Notes under the pieces: generated by a model
The model's database searches: none
What the model saw: the letters and a program-made list of their open reading frames with translations, nothing else
Told to the model about the DNA's origin: nothing
Source of the DNA: JBQLZQ01 sp052168355
GTDB taxonomy: Bacteria; Pseudomonadota; Alphaproteobacteria; DSM-16000; Inquilinaceae
Direction: 5' to 3'
NCBI GenBank assembly: GCA_052168355.1
Contig: JBQLZQ010000085.1
Span: 62,001 to 126,000, forward strand
Length of the DNA stretch: 64,000 nucleotides
Shown: piece after piece, positions 8,689 through 16,886 of the stretch
Layout of the letters: every line of letters starts with the position of its first letter
Position numbering within the stretch: the stretch's first letter is position 1
Made by a program: the position numbers and the translations under genes

Positions 8689-9813
8689 CTAGCTGTTCAG
8701 AACCCGGGAGAGGGTTTCGGCCTGCTGTGCCAGGTGGTTCGACACGGTCGTGACCTCGGTGGAAATGTCATTCACTCTGCCGATGTTATCGGTGATGCTG
8801 ACGATGCTGGACGTCACCTCGGTCACGCCGGACGACGCTTCCGCCACGTTCTGGGCAATCTCCCGAGTCGCGCCGCCTTGCTGCTCGATGGCTGCGGCGA
8901 TCGCGCCGGAGCTTTCATTGAACGCGGCGACTTTTCTGCCGATGTCCATGATCGTGTGCACCGCGCTTTCGGTGGCGGACTGAATCTGGATGACCTGCGA
9001 ACTGATCTTGTCCGTGGCGCTGGCCGTCTGTCCGGCCAGGGCCTTGACTTCCGAAGCCACCACGGCGAACCCCTTGCCAGCCTCGCCGGCGCGCGCCGCC
9101 TCGATCGTGGCGTTCAGCGCCAGAAGATTGGTCTGACTGGCGATATCGCTGATCAGACTGACCATGCCTTCGATCTCCTTGGAGACCTTGGACAGCCCGT
9201 CCACCAGCTTGTTGGCGTTTTCCGTTTCGGCGACGGCTTCGGCGGCCGCCTCCGTCGAACGGGATACCTGGCGGCCGATCTCCTGGATGGAGGCATTCAG
9301 TTCCTCGGCGGCGGAGGCAACGGTCTGCGTGTTCGCCCCCGCCTGAACCGCGGCGGCCGAAACGGTCGTGGCACGTTCGCGGGTCTCGTGCGCCGTGTCG
9401 CCCAGGGACTCCGCGTTTGTGTTCAATTCCTGCGACGCCGAGCTGATGGTGCTGACCATCTCGCGGAATGTATTCATCTTGCCTTCGATGCCGTCCGCCG
9501 CGGCGTTGATTTCCCGCGTCGCATGGCCATAGGCGCCAAGCATGCCCTGTTCGGCGATGCGCCGGAAGTACTGGTTCTGGGCAATGAACCCAAGGCATGC
9601 CGTCGATTCGCGGACATAGGCATCCGACCGGTCGATCATCTCGTTGATTTTCAGGCAGAGCTGGCGCTCCAAGCCGTCCGTGACCGGAACGTCCTTCAGC
9701 CTCGCCTCGAAATTGCCTTTGCAGATTTCGTCGGCCACGCTCAGAATCTGCGCGATCCGTTCCGGATGGACGTGGATCTGGGGACCTGTCTGTTTGCTGC
9801 GTCGGGCGAACAT
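8689..9813 (-). CDS. Soluble methyl-accepting chemotaxis protein (signalling half of a split Aer-like receptor)
   Basis: A 374-residue chemoreceptor with no membrane segment and no large sensor domain. The first ~90 residues look like a HAMP-like/linker region (IAQILSVADEICKGNFEARL). The rest is the MCP signalling coiled coil with the conserved hairpin tip (SQTNLLALNATIEAARAGEAGKGFAVVA). It would bind CheA/CheW in the cytoplasm. It starts 1 nt after the stop of the PAS protein gene, so the two are translationally linked. Together they have the parts of an Aer energy-taxis receptor (PAS plus HAMP plus MCP) made as two chains. It could instead work with other PAS proteins. Confidence 0.9.
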   Translation of the reverse strand: MFARRSKQTGPQIHVHPERIAQILSVADEICKGNFEARLKDVPVTDGLERQLCLKINEMIDRSDAYVRESTACLGFIAQNQYFRRIAEQGMLGAYGHATREINAAADGIEGKMNTFREMVSTISSASQELNTNAESLGDTAHETRERATTVSAAAVQAGANTQTVASAAEELNASIQEIGRQVSRSTEAAAEAVAETENANKLVDGLSKVSKEIEGMVSLISDIASQTNLLALNATIEAARAGEAGKGFAVVASEVKALAGQTASATDKISSQVIQIQSATESAVHTIMDIGRKVAAFNESSGAIAAAIEQQGGATREIAQNVAEASSGVTEVTSSIVSITDNIGRVNDISTEVTTVSNHLAQQAETLSRVLNS

Positions 9814-9814
9814 A

Positions 9815-10336
9815 TCAGCCGTTCCTCATCAAATTGGACATGAACTCGTCATAGCTCAGGCTCTTCTCGGCGAGCATCCCGCGAAGAGCCGACACGGAGT
9901 CCCCAAGGCCAGCCTTCTTGCTGGCGTTTTTCTGCTCGATGCCGTTCAGTTTGTCGTATAGCGGGATGATGGTGTTCTGAATGGTTTCCCGCTTGGGCAC
10001 CCGCCGCGTCGAATGATACCCGACGATCTGCCCGTCCACGGTGCTCGGCGTCACATGGGCAATGACCCAGTAGTGGTCGCCCGTTTTTGTCGCGTTGACG
10101 ACGTACGCGAAAATCTCCTTGCCGTCCGCGATCGTGCTCCACAACAGTTCGAACACGGCCCGGGGCATGTTCGGGTCGCGGATCATGTTGTGCTGCTTGC
10201 CGATGCACTCCGATTCCTCGTAGCCGGCAATGGTCAAGAACGTATGGTTGGTATAGGTAAGCCGTCCCTGAAGGTCGGTCTTGCTGACGATCAGATCGTC
10301 CTGGTCGAAGAATACCTCTTTTCCGGAAAAATTCAC
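9815..10336 (-). CDS. Aer-like PAS domain protein
   Basis: A 173-residue protein holding one PAS domain closely like that of Aer: DLIVSKTDLQG, ITNH-type strand, GKQHNMIRDPNMP, KTGDHYWVIAHVTP. Aer PAS domains bind FAD and sense redox state. The C-terminal ~50 residues are a charged linker with helix potential (IIPLYDKLNGIEQK). The GTG at 10336 is preferred: GGAG lies 7 nt upstream and the N-terminus then matches the short leader of Aer. An in-frame ATG at 10426 would add 30 residues but lacks a ribosome site. It is followed directly by the soluble MCP gene. The upstream region is notably AT-rich, so the pair has its own promoter there. Confidence 0.85.
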   Translation of the reverse strand: MNFSGKEVFFDQDDLIVSKTDLQGRLTYTNHTFLTIAGYEESECIGKQHNMIRDPNMPRAVFELLWSTIADGKEIFAYVVNATKTGDHYWVIAHVTPSTVDGQIVGYHSTRRVPKRETIQNTIIPLYDKLNGIEQKNASKKAGLGDSVSALRGMLAEKSLSYDEFMSNLMRNG

Positions 10337-10555
10337 GTCCCCGCTCCACTCTCCAATCGAGAAAAATCCAACTTTGCAGTGATCCAATCGTCGCAATCTC
10401 AAGGAAGATCGGCGCGGCAAAGTCATAAAAAAAAGTGCCCGTCTCTCATTAAAGAACTGTAAAAAGGATTTATTTATTTGGTCGTTTATATAGATTAGAA
10501 AGGTATCTAAGTAAAAGAGGATTTGAGTCGTGTCTCGGCGCGGCCGATGTAGGTG
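10337..10555. other. AT-rich intergenic region upstream of the PAS-MCP pair
   Basis: Bases 10426-10520 are far richer in A+T than the rest of the window, with poly-A runs, ATTTATTTATTT-like stretches and TATATAG. The PAS-MCP promoter should lie here, reading leftward. The right end abuts the oxidoreductase stop at 10556. No consensus sigma-28 or sigma-54 site could be assigned by eye. Confidence 0.5.
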
Positions 10556-11557
10556 CTACCCCAGGTTCAGCACGACGTTGCCTATTGTCGCGCCGGCCTC
10601 CACCAACCCGTGGGCTTCGGCGATCCGGTCCAGGGTCAGGGTACGGCCGATGGCGGCCGACAGGCGCCCGTCGGCCGCCAGGTCCGCGATCGCCGCCTGA
10701 CCCGCCGCGCGGGCATCCTCGGGCAGGGTGAAGCCCTGGATAAACCGAACCGTCGCGCCCTTTGATGCAAAAGCGTAATAGGGCAGCATCGGTTCCGGCA
10801 TCGATGAGGACGAATAGGCGGCGATCACGCCATTGGCCTTCAGGACTGAAATGTCGGTCGTCAGGTTGGCGCCGAAATCGACCTCGACGACCCGGTCGAC
10901 GCCCTTACCGCCGGTGATGGCCCGCACCCGGTCGGCGACCGTTTCGCGCCGCCGGTCGATGATGAGCGCCGCGCCGGCGGCCCGTGCATGGTCGGCGCGG
11001 GCATCCGAACCCACGACGGCGATCGCGCGCGCGCCGCCGGCCGCCGCGAATTGAACGGCGAAGTGGCCGACGGCGCCGCCGGCGCCGACGATCAGGATTG
11101 TCGCGCCGGCGACCGGCCCGTCGGCATGGATCGCCCGGTGCGCGGTCATGGCCGGCACGCCCAGACTGGCGCCGGCCGCGAAATCCAGGCCGGCGGGCAG
11201 GGCGACCGCCTGAGGCGCGGGCAGGGCGATCAATTCCGCCGCGGTGCCGAAAGCGCGCCCCGCCTCGCCATAGCCGCCTTGGGCGTTCCACAGCCACACC
11301 CGTTCGCCGACCCGCGCCGGGTCGACTCCGGGACCGGTGCCGATGATTTCGCCCGCGCCGTCGCAATGGGGGACGACTAGCGGATGGTCCATGGTCGCGC
11401 CCAGCCAGCCGCCGCGCCGCTTGACGTCGGCAGGGTTGATGCCCGAAGCCCGGACCCGCACCAGAACCTCGCCGGCAGCGGGGACGGGGTCGGGAAGGTC
11501 GCCGATCTCCAGGACCCCCGCCGCGGGTCCGGTGCGGCGATAAAAGGCGGCGCGCAT
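10556..11557 (-). CDS. MDR-family NADPH:quinone oxidoreductase / alcohol dehydrogenase-like protein
   Basis: A 333-residue medium-chain dehydrogenase. The N-terminus (MRAAFYRRTGPAAGVLEIGDLPDP) and the NAD(P)-binding GAGGAVGHFAVQFAAAGGARA are typical of the zeta-crystallin/QOR branch; the cysteine cluster of the structural-zinc ADHs is absent. Such enzymes reduce quinones or the C=C bond of enones with NADPH in the cytosol. It begins 15 nt after the M28-type gene ends, so the two form an operon under the promoter near 13300-13360. The substrate is unknown. Confidence 0.87.
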   Translation of the reverse strand: MRAAFYRRTGPAAGVLEIGDLPDPVPAAGEVLVRVRASGINPADVKRRGGWLGATMDHPLVVPHCDGAGEIIGTGPGVDPARVGERVWLWNAQGGYGEAGRAFGTAAELIALPAPQAVALPAGLDFAAGASLGVPAMTAHRAIHADGPVAGATILIVGAGGAVGHFAVQFAAAGGARAIAVVGSDARADHARAAGAALIIDRRRETVADRVRAITGGKGVDRVVEVDFGANLTTDISVLKANGVIAAYSSSSMPEPMLPYYAFASKGATVRFIQGFTLPEDARAAGQAAIADLAADGRLSAAIGRTLTLDRIAEAHGLVEAGATIGNVVLNLG

Positions 11558-11572
11558 AAGCCGGTCTGGATC

Positions 11573-13300
11573 CTAGGCGGTCATCTGCTTTACGTGCCGC
11601 GCTGCCTGGTTGAAGGCCGAGACCACGCGGTTTTGGCCACGGACAAGCTGGGTCAGGGCAAACCCCATGCGGTCGTTCTCGTGGTGATCCAGCTCCGCCG
11701 CAGTGGCGATGGTGGGCAGCGGCGGCACGGTCAGGGCCGGATCGTGGCGGAAGCGGGCCTCGCGGGTGAAGTTGATCGGAACGAGAATGCGCGCCAGATC
11801 CTGGATCACCTGGTTGGCCGTGCCGGCGGGAACCTTGCCGCTGTCGATCCCGGCATAGAACGCGCCCAATGCCGTCTTCAGCCGCTCCGCCGCCGCCTTG
11901 GAAGGACCGAGGTCGAACCGGTCGCCGGCCTTTTTCTGATAGGAGGCGATGGTCGCCAGGAATTCGTCGGCCGTGGCCCGCCAGTCGAAGGGAAGGATTT
12001 TGGCGTTGGCGTTCCGCACCACGGCCAGGGCGTAGACCTTGATGTCGCGCAGAAGGATGTCCTTGTCCGCGATCTCCAGCGTGTCGTTCTCGGTATGCCA
12101 GGCGATGTTGCCGCCGCAGCCGCCCACCGCGTAGTAGCCCTTTTCCTCGCGCAGCGCGACCGGCATGGTCGACGACAGCATGAAGTAGCTGGAAATGCCG
12201 ATATTGTTGAACGAGTAGTCCCCGGCGCGATGCGGGCGCTCGCCGAACGTGTCCTTGTCGGCGACATCCTTGATGACCTCGGCGATAAAGGCATCGGTTT
12301 CGGTCATGCGCGACAGGTTCAGGAACTCCGTCGCCCAGCGGCACCCGGGGCTGTCGCAATTGATCTGGGCGACGCAGTTCTCCTCCAGATCGATGGCGAA
12401 GCGGTCGGCGAACCAGGTCGATCCGGCGTAGCGCCCGGTGGAATGGCCGGGCCACCAGGCGATGCGGACGGAACGCTTGAGCTTGTCCCGGTTGGCCCAC
12501 AGGATGCGCGCGACCTCCAGCATCGTGGCGTCGCCGGTGGCGTTGTCGCCGACCCCCACGTCCCAGCTGTCGAGATGGCCGTGGAGCAGCACGTATTTCT
12601 CGGGCTCGTCGGTGCCCTTGATGAACACCTCGGGCAGCTTGGATATGAACCAGCCTTCCTCCATGTCCGTGTAGATCGTCACCGTACCGCCCTTGCGGGC
12701 GATGTCGATCAGCTTGGCGCCGTCGGCGTTGTTGACCGCCACGGCGGCCACCGTCGGCTTGCGCGGCAGGTCGTCCAGGTCGGGCACGCCCCAGATGGTC
12801 GTACAGATGCCCCAGTGGATGTCCACGCCGGGATTGATGCCGATGACGCCGATGGCCCCCAGCTCCTCGAATTGGGAGATCATGCCGGGGCTGGCGAAGC
12901 CCTCGGAAATGACGATGCGGCCGCGCACCCGCTCCGCCACGGTCCCCGTGTCGTCGAGCTTCTTGTCGAAAATGGTGTCGATATCGTCGGCCTGATTGGC
13001 GCCGATATAGACCAGCTCGCCCGACAGCCCGGTCTTGGCGTCGGCGCTGTAGGCCGGCGGTTTGGCCCGGAAGGTGACCCCGTCCGCCTCGACCCGCGCC
13101 TCTCCCGGCAGGGACAGGTACAGGTTCGGCTCGTGCATGGTGACCTCGACCCCGTGCTTGCGCAGCCGCGCGGCCACCTCGTCCATTCCCTTGGCAACAT
13201 CGCGCGGATGCTCGCGCTTGAAGGTGGCGAAGCTCTCCACCAGCCCCCAGGGCTCGTCGAGGCTCGCGGCTTCCAGGATCGCGGTCTCGGTCTGGTTCAT
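11573..13300 (-). CDS. M28-type peptidase homologue with PA domain and altered metal site
   Basis: A 575-residue protein with an inserted PA-type domain (RGRIVISEGFASPGMISQFEELGAIGVI) and an M28 core. The zinc motif HGHLDSWDVGVGDNATGDA and the late HTENDTLE histidine are present. The place where M28 peptidases carry the EE pair of EExGLxGS reads GHSTGRYAGS instead, so the general-base and one zinc-ligand glutamate seem replaced. No signal peptide: it is predicted cytoplasmic. The ATG at 13300 has a strong GGGAGGAA ribosome site; the longer frame upstream runs through the operator region. Downstream is the MDR gene; upstream lies an inverted repeat and the IclR gene. It may hydrolyse an amide or peptide brought in by the neighbouring ABC importer. 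Confidence 0.82.
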   Translation of the reverse strand: MNQTETAILEAASLDEPWGLVESFATFKREHPRDVAKGMDEVAARLRKHGVEVTMHEPNLYLSLPGEARVEADGVTFRAKPPAYSADAKTGLSGELVYIGANQADDIDTIFDKKLDDTGTVAERVRGRIVISEGFASPGMISQFEELGAIGVIGINPGVDIHWGICTTIWGVPDLDDLPRKPTVAAVAVNNADGAKLIDIARKGGTVTIYTDMEEGWFISKLPEVFIKGTDEPEKYVLLHGHLDSWDVGVGDNATGDATMLEVARILWANRDKLKRSVRIAWWPGHSTGRYAGSTWFADRFAIDLEENCVAQINCDSPGCRWATEFLNLSRMTETDAFIAEVIKDVADKDTFGERPHRAGDYSFNNIGISSYFMLSSTMPVALREEKGYYAVGGCGGNIAWHTENDTLEIADKDILLRDIKVYALAVVRNANAKILPFDWRATADEFLATIASYQKKAGDRFDLGPSKAAAERLKTALGAFYAGIDSGKVPAGTANQVIQDLARILVPINFTREARFRHDPALTVPPLPTIATAAELDHHENDRMGFALTQLVRGQNRVVSAFNQAARHVKQMTA

Positions 13301-13339
13301 CGTGTTTCCTCCCGTCGGCGGACGATCATCAATGATTGA

Positions 13340-13358
13340 TGTTTCATTCAATGAAACA
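13340..13358. promoter_or_regulatory. Inverted repeat, probable IclR-family operator
   Basis: TGTTTCAT-tca-ATGAAACA, perfect 8-bp arms, lies 40 bp before the M28 start and between that gene and the IclR gene. The TGAAAC/GTTTCA arms resemble known IclR-type sites such as those of KdgR. A half-site ATGAAACA recurs at 14323-14330 before the racemase operon. Confidence 0.6.
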
Positions 13359-13450
13359 AGGTTTTGGCTGTCAATCCACACATAGCAGCCTGTTCGCGGC
13401 GACCGCAAGAGGGCTGGAACGTCTCCTGCAGCGCGATCGTCCAAACGGGT

Positions 13451-14245
13451 TCAGGCGGCGCGGCTGTCCACCGCGTCTTCGGGGGTCAGACCCAGCCGCC
13501 GCGAAATGCGATGGGCGGCCTCCTGAACGGCGGTGAGATAGAGGTCGCGCCGATCCTCGTCGAACCGAGTCTGGGCGCCGGCCACGGAAATCGCCGCGAT
13601 GACTTCACCGTTTACACCCCGGATGGGGCTGGCGATGGAGAAGGCGCCGTCGTCGAGGTCGCTCTGCGCGATGTTCCAGCCGTTGCGCCTGATCCGGTCC
13701 AGGGTCTGTCGCAAGGCCGCCGGGTCGGTGATGGTCCGGTCGGTAAATCGCTCGAGCCCGGCCTCCATGACCGCGTCCTGTATGTCCGTGGGCGCATAGG
13801 CGAGCAGCAAAAGGGATCCTCCGCCGGCATGCAACGGTCCGTGCCGGCCGGCCTGGGCGAACAGGCGCATCCTGTGGCGGCCCTCGTATGTCGCCACGAC
13901 CAGCGACTGGTGTCCGTCCCGAACGATCAGGTTGACGTTTTCGTTGGTGGTGTCGCGCAATGCCTCCATGATCGGGCGTGAGGCCTGCAATAGTCCCCGA
14001 TTGGGACCCGACCGCTCCCCCAGGACGGTCAGCCGGTACCCCAGCGACCAGACCGCCCGATCCGGATCCCGATAGGCGAAGCCTCGCGCCTGGAGCGTCG
14101 CCAGGATGCGAAACACGATGCTCTTCGTCAGGCCGAGGCGCTGCGCGATGTCGGTGACGCCCTGATCCGGCCGCTCGGCAAGCGCCTCCATGACCCGCAG
14201 GGATCGGTCCACCGCCGCTATGCGATAATCACGGTCGTCGTTCAT
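13451..14245 (-). CDS. IclR family transcriptional regulator
   Basis: A 264-residue regulator. The N-terminal winged helix (IAAVDRSLRVMEALAE ... DIAQRLGLTKSIVFRILATLQARGFA) is followed by the IclR effector-binding GAF-like domain (GGGSLLLLAYAP; GWNIAQSDLDDGAFSIASPIRG; ISVAGAQTRF). The ATG at 14245 has AGAGG just upstream; an earlier in-frame ATG at 14278 lacks one. It stands between two arms that look like one pathway: M28-type/MDR on the left (same strand, separate promoter) and racemase/ABC importer on the right (divergent). Operator-like repeats lie at both promoters. The ligand is probably the imported substrate or its product. Confidence 0.92.
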   Translation of the reverse strand: MNDDRDYRIAAVDRSLRVMEALAERPDQGVTDIAQRLGLTKSIVFRILATLQARGFAYRDPDRAVWSLGYRLTVLGERSGPNRGLLQASRPIMEALRDTTNENVNLIVRDGHQSLVVATYEGRHRMRLFAQAGRHGPLHAGGGSLLLLAYAPTDIQDAVMEAGLERFTDRTITDPAALRQTLDRIRRNGWNIAQSDLDDGAFSIASPIRGVNGEVIAAISVAGAQTRFDEDRRDLYLTAVQEAAHRISRRLGLTPEDAVDSRAA

Positions 14246-14303
14246 GAGTCCTCTCAGGGGCCTTGCAATGGCCGGCACTTGTGATCTAGCGTTGACGCAA
14301 CAT

Positions 14304-14330
14304 CAAAACGGCGTTTTGCCTGATGAAACA
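14304..14330. promoter_or_regulatory. Operator-like repeats in the IclR/racemase divergent region
   Basis: CAAAACGGCGTTTTG (14304-14318) is a near-perfect inverted repeat, and ATGAAACA (14323-14330) equals one arm of the operator at 13340-13358. They lie 41-67 bp before the racemase start. TTGACG at 14292-14297 could be a -35 element for the rightward promoter, though no convincing -10 was found. Confidence 0.4.
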
Positions 14331-14370
14331 CGGCTTCGTCAAGGGGCGCCGTCAAGAGCGGAGGGACAGG

Positions 14371-15126
14371 ATGCGGATCGCTTATGTCGTACCCGGGCCG
14401 ATGTCGAAGGGACCGATGGGGTCGGCCGAAATACAGCGCCGACAGGCTCTTCTCAACGGCTGGGCCTTTCCCGGCACCGACGTGCGGGTGCTCGATGTCG
14501 CGACCGGTCCCGGCTCCATCGAATCCGCCTACGAGGAAATGCTGGCGATCCCGCCGACCCTGGATTTGATCGTCGCGTGCGAGCGGGACGGATACGACGC
14601 GGCCATCATCGGCTGTTTTGGCGATCCCGGGCTGGAGGCGGCGCGGGAGTTGGTCTCCATGCCGGTGCTGGGCCCGTGCGAAAGCGCCATGCTGCTGGCC
14701 GCCGGTCTGGGCCATAAGTTCAGCGTCCTGACCATCTTCGACAGCATGATCGCGGGGCAGGAACATCTGGCCATCAAGGCCGGCGTGCGCGACAAGCTGG
14801 CGTCGGTGCGCCCCACCGGGATCCCGGTGCTGGAGCTGATGAAGGATCCGCAGGCGACCAAGGCCAGGCTGATCGAGGTGGCGACCGCTTGCGTCAAGGA
14901 GGATCGCGCCGATGCCTTTCTGTTCGGCTGCATGACCATGTCGTTCCTGGACATGTCCGACGAGATTTCGGCGGCGGTCGGGGCGCCGGCCGTCAACGCC
15001 GGCAGGGCCGCGCTCAAGCACGCCGAGACGCTGGTGTCGATGGGGCTGGCGCATTCCAAGACGGCGTGGCCGCTGCCCCCGAAGATGGCGGCTGGCCTGT
15101 CCGCTGCAAAAATGCGGGTCGCCTGA
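14371..15126 (+). CDS. Asp/Glu/hydantoin racemase family protein
   Basis: A 251-residue cofactor-independent racemase-fold protein. Both catalytic cysteine regions are visible: GCFGDPGLEAAREL near residue 70 and FGCMTMSF near residue 185. Hydantoin and Asp/Glu racemases use this cysteine pair for two-base proton exchange. The ATG at 14371 has the strong ribosome site GGAGGGA; an in-frame ATG at 14323 lies in the operator. It opens the rightward operon ahead of an ABC importer for a peptide-like substrate, so it likely corrects the stereochemistry of the imported compound or a breakdown product. Maleate isomerase-like chemistry is possible but less supported. Confidence 0.82.
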   Translation: MRIAYVVPGPMSKGPMGSAEIQRRQALLNGWAFPGTDVRVLDVATGPGSIESAYEEMLAIPPTLDLIVACERDGYDAAIIGCFGDPGLEAARELVSMPVLGPCESAMLLAAGLGHKFSVLTIFDSMIAGQEHLAIKAGVRDKLASVRPTGIPVLELMKDPQATKARLIEVATACVKEDRADAFLFGCMTMSFLDMSDEISAAVGAPAVNAGRAALKHAETLVSMGLAHSKTAWPLPPKMAAGLSAAKMRVA

Positions 15127-15208
15127 CCGGTCGGCGCCGACGGGGTGGCGGGCAAGGTCCCGCCCGATAAAACAGAATTAACAACAACCGAACGACAGAG
15201 AGGTCCCG

Positions 15209-16858
15209 ATGAACAAATTGCTTTATGCCGTTGCGGCGACGGCTTTGATGGCGGGCGCGGCCACGTCGGCGCTTGCCGCGGGTGACAAGATCCGCGAAAT
15301 CTCGATCCTGACCCGCCCCCAGGCGGCGCAGCCGTCGGAATTTCAGTTCGTCCAGATCATCGCGCAGGAATGGCGCAAGCTCGGCCTGGATGTCGAGATC
15401 GAGGTCATGCCGTGGGAGCAGATGGCCGATCTGGTCTGGTACAACCGGGACGACTGGGACACTACCGGCTGGCAGATGGTCGGCCGGCCGGAGCGGTCCG
15501 ATCCCGACGAGCTGATCTTCAACCTGTTCCATTCCTCGACCGCGCCGAACGGCTACAATTTCATCGGCTACAGCAACCCCGACTTCGACCAGCTGGTCGA
15601 GGCCCAACGGGTGGAAACCGATACCGACGCGCGGAAAGCCCTGATCGTCGAGGCGCAGCAGATCCTGGCCCAGGACCAACCCAACCTGATGCTGGTCCAT
15701 CCGAAGTCCACCTTTGCGTTCGACAAAACCGTTTGGGATCCGGCCTCTGTGGTCGATCAGGGCGGTATCGGCATCAAGAACACCTGGACGTTTATTTCGC
15801 TGACGCCGCTGGGCGACCAGAAGGACATCGTCACCAACTCCTCGGACAATATTCAGGGGATCAATCCGCTGTGGATTTCGGGCGGCACCGACAGCTGGAT
15901 CACCGAACTGATCTGGGATCGGCTGCTGCGGGTGGGTCCCGATGGCCTGCCGGCGCCGTGGGCGGCGGAAAGCTATGAATGGGTGGACGACAAGACGATC
16001 GCGTTGACCCTGCGCGACGGCATGAATTGGCACGACGGACAGCCGGTGACGGCCGAGGACGTCAAGTTCTCGTTCGAGGCGGCGATGGGCGAGGAAGCGC
16101 CCATGTACAAGCCGTTCACGGCCAACATCGACAGTATCGAAACCGACGGCAACACCGTCACCTTCACCCTCAAGGAGCCGGCGGCGGCCTTCCTGACGGG
16201 CAGCCTGGCCAAGCTGAACCTGATTCCCAAGCATGTGTGGGAGCCGGTGCTCACCGACCTGGCCGGCACCGACGACAACGCCGAGAGCTATCAGGAGACC
16301 GCGCCGATCGGGTCCGGTCCCTACAGGTTCGTGAGCTGGAGCACCAACGAGGAAGTGGTGCTGGAGGCCAACGACGCCCATTGGGCGGCGCCCAAGGCCG
16401 ATCGCTGGATCCTCAGGATCGTGCCGAACACGGAGGCCGCGGTCGGCATGTTGCGGTCGGGCGAGATCAACTTCATGTCCGACTTTACGGGAGACCCGCA
16501 GATCCTGATCGACGCGGCCGAGGCGGATGGCGATCTGGAGGTCGTGTCGACCATCGACATGGGCTTCCGCTACATCGCCTTCAACAATCGCCGGCCGCCC
16601 TTCGACGACCCGGCGTTCCGGCAGGCCCTGTCCTACGCCATCAACCGGGACCTGATCGTCGGCGCGGCGTTCAAGGGGTTCGCCGTCAAGTCGAACTCGG
16701 TCATCTCGCCAGCCTTGCCCTTCTGGCACGCGGCGGACGTGACCGAATTCGAGACCGGTCTCGAGCGGGCCAAGTCCCTCCTTGAGGAGGCCGGCTACGA
16801 AATCGTGGGCGGCGCGCTGCACTATCCCGAGGGCGTTGCCGAGACGCTAGGCGAATGA
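15209..16858 (+). CDS. ABC transporter family-5 substrate-binding protein with circularly permuted domain order
   Basis: A 549-residue periplasmic binding protein with a Sec signal (1-24, cleavage after ALA). After it, residues 28-200 match what is normally the C-terminal part of family-5 SBPs (FVQIIAQEWRKLGLDVEIE; FNLFHSS; FIGYSNPDFDQLV; ILAQDQPNLMLVHPKS). Residues 205-520 then match the normal N-terminal part (WDRLLRVGPDGLPAPWAAES; LRDGMNWHDGQPVTAEDVKF; GSGPYRFVSW; PPFDDPAFRQALSYAINRD). The protein stops at LLEEAGY...YPEGVAETL, exactly where a normal member would run on into the segment found at the front. One uninterrupted frame with good codon use argues against an assembly error. Two permease and two ATPase genes follow. 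Confidence 0.87.
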   Translation: MNKLLYAVAATALMAGAATSALAAGDKIREISILTRPQAAQPSEFQFVQIIAQEWRKLGLDVEIEVMPWEQMADLVWYNRDDWDTTGWQMVGRPERSDPDELIFNLFHSSTAPNGYNFIGYSNPDFDQLVEAQRVETDTDARKALIVEAQQILAQDQPNLMLVHPKSTFAFDKTVWDPASVVDQGGIGIKNTWTFISLTPLGDQKDIVTNSSDNIQGINPLWISGGTDSWITELIWDRLLRVGPDGLPAPWAAESYEWVDDKTIALTLRDGMNWHDGQPVTAEDVKFSFEAAMGEEAPMYKPFTANIDSIETDGNTVTFTLKEPAAAFLTGSLAKLNLIPKHVWEPVLTDLAGTDDNAESYQETAPIGSGPYRFVSWSTNEEVVLEANDAHWAAPKADRWILRIVPNTEAAVGMLRSGEINFMSDFTGDPQILIDAAEADGDLEVVSTIDMGFRYIAFNNRRPPFDDPAFRQALSYAINRDLIVGAAFKGFAVKSNSVISPALPFWHAADVTEFETGLERAKSLLEEAGYEIVGGALHYPEGVAETLGE

Positions 16859-16886
16859 GGGCTCTCGGCGTCGCAGGGTAAGGCCG

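Noticed and set aside
9813..9817. A frameshift breaking a single Aer gene into two
   Set aside because: The PAS gene has its own stop and the MCP begins with a clean ATG one base away; both have plausible ends, so a true two-gene split is preferred, though an indel is kept as a test.
11384..13339. Long plus-strand frame opposite the M28-type gene
   Set aside because: The minus strand carries the metal motifs and a strong ribosome site; the plus frame is composition-driven.
15014..16822. Long minus-strand frame opposite the substrate-binding protein gene
   Set aside because: Antisense shadow of a gene with signal peptide and SBP motifs; its own translation shows no recognisable domain.
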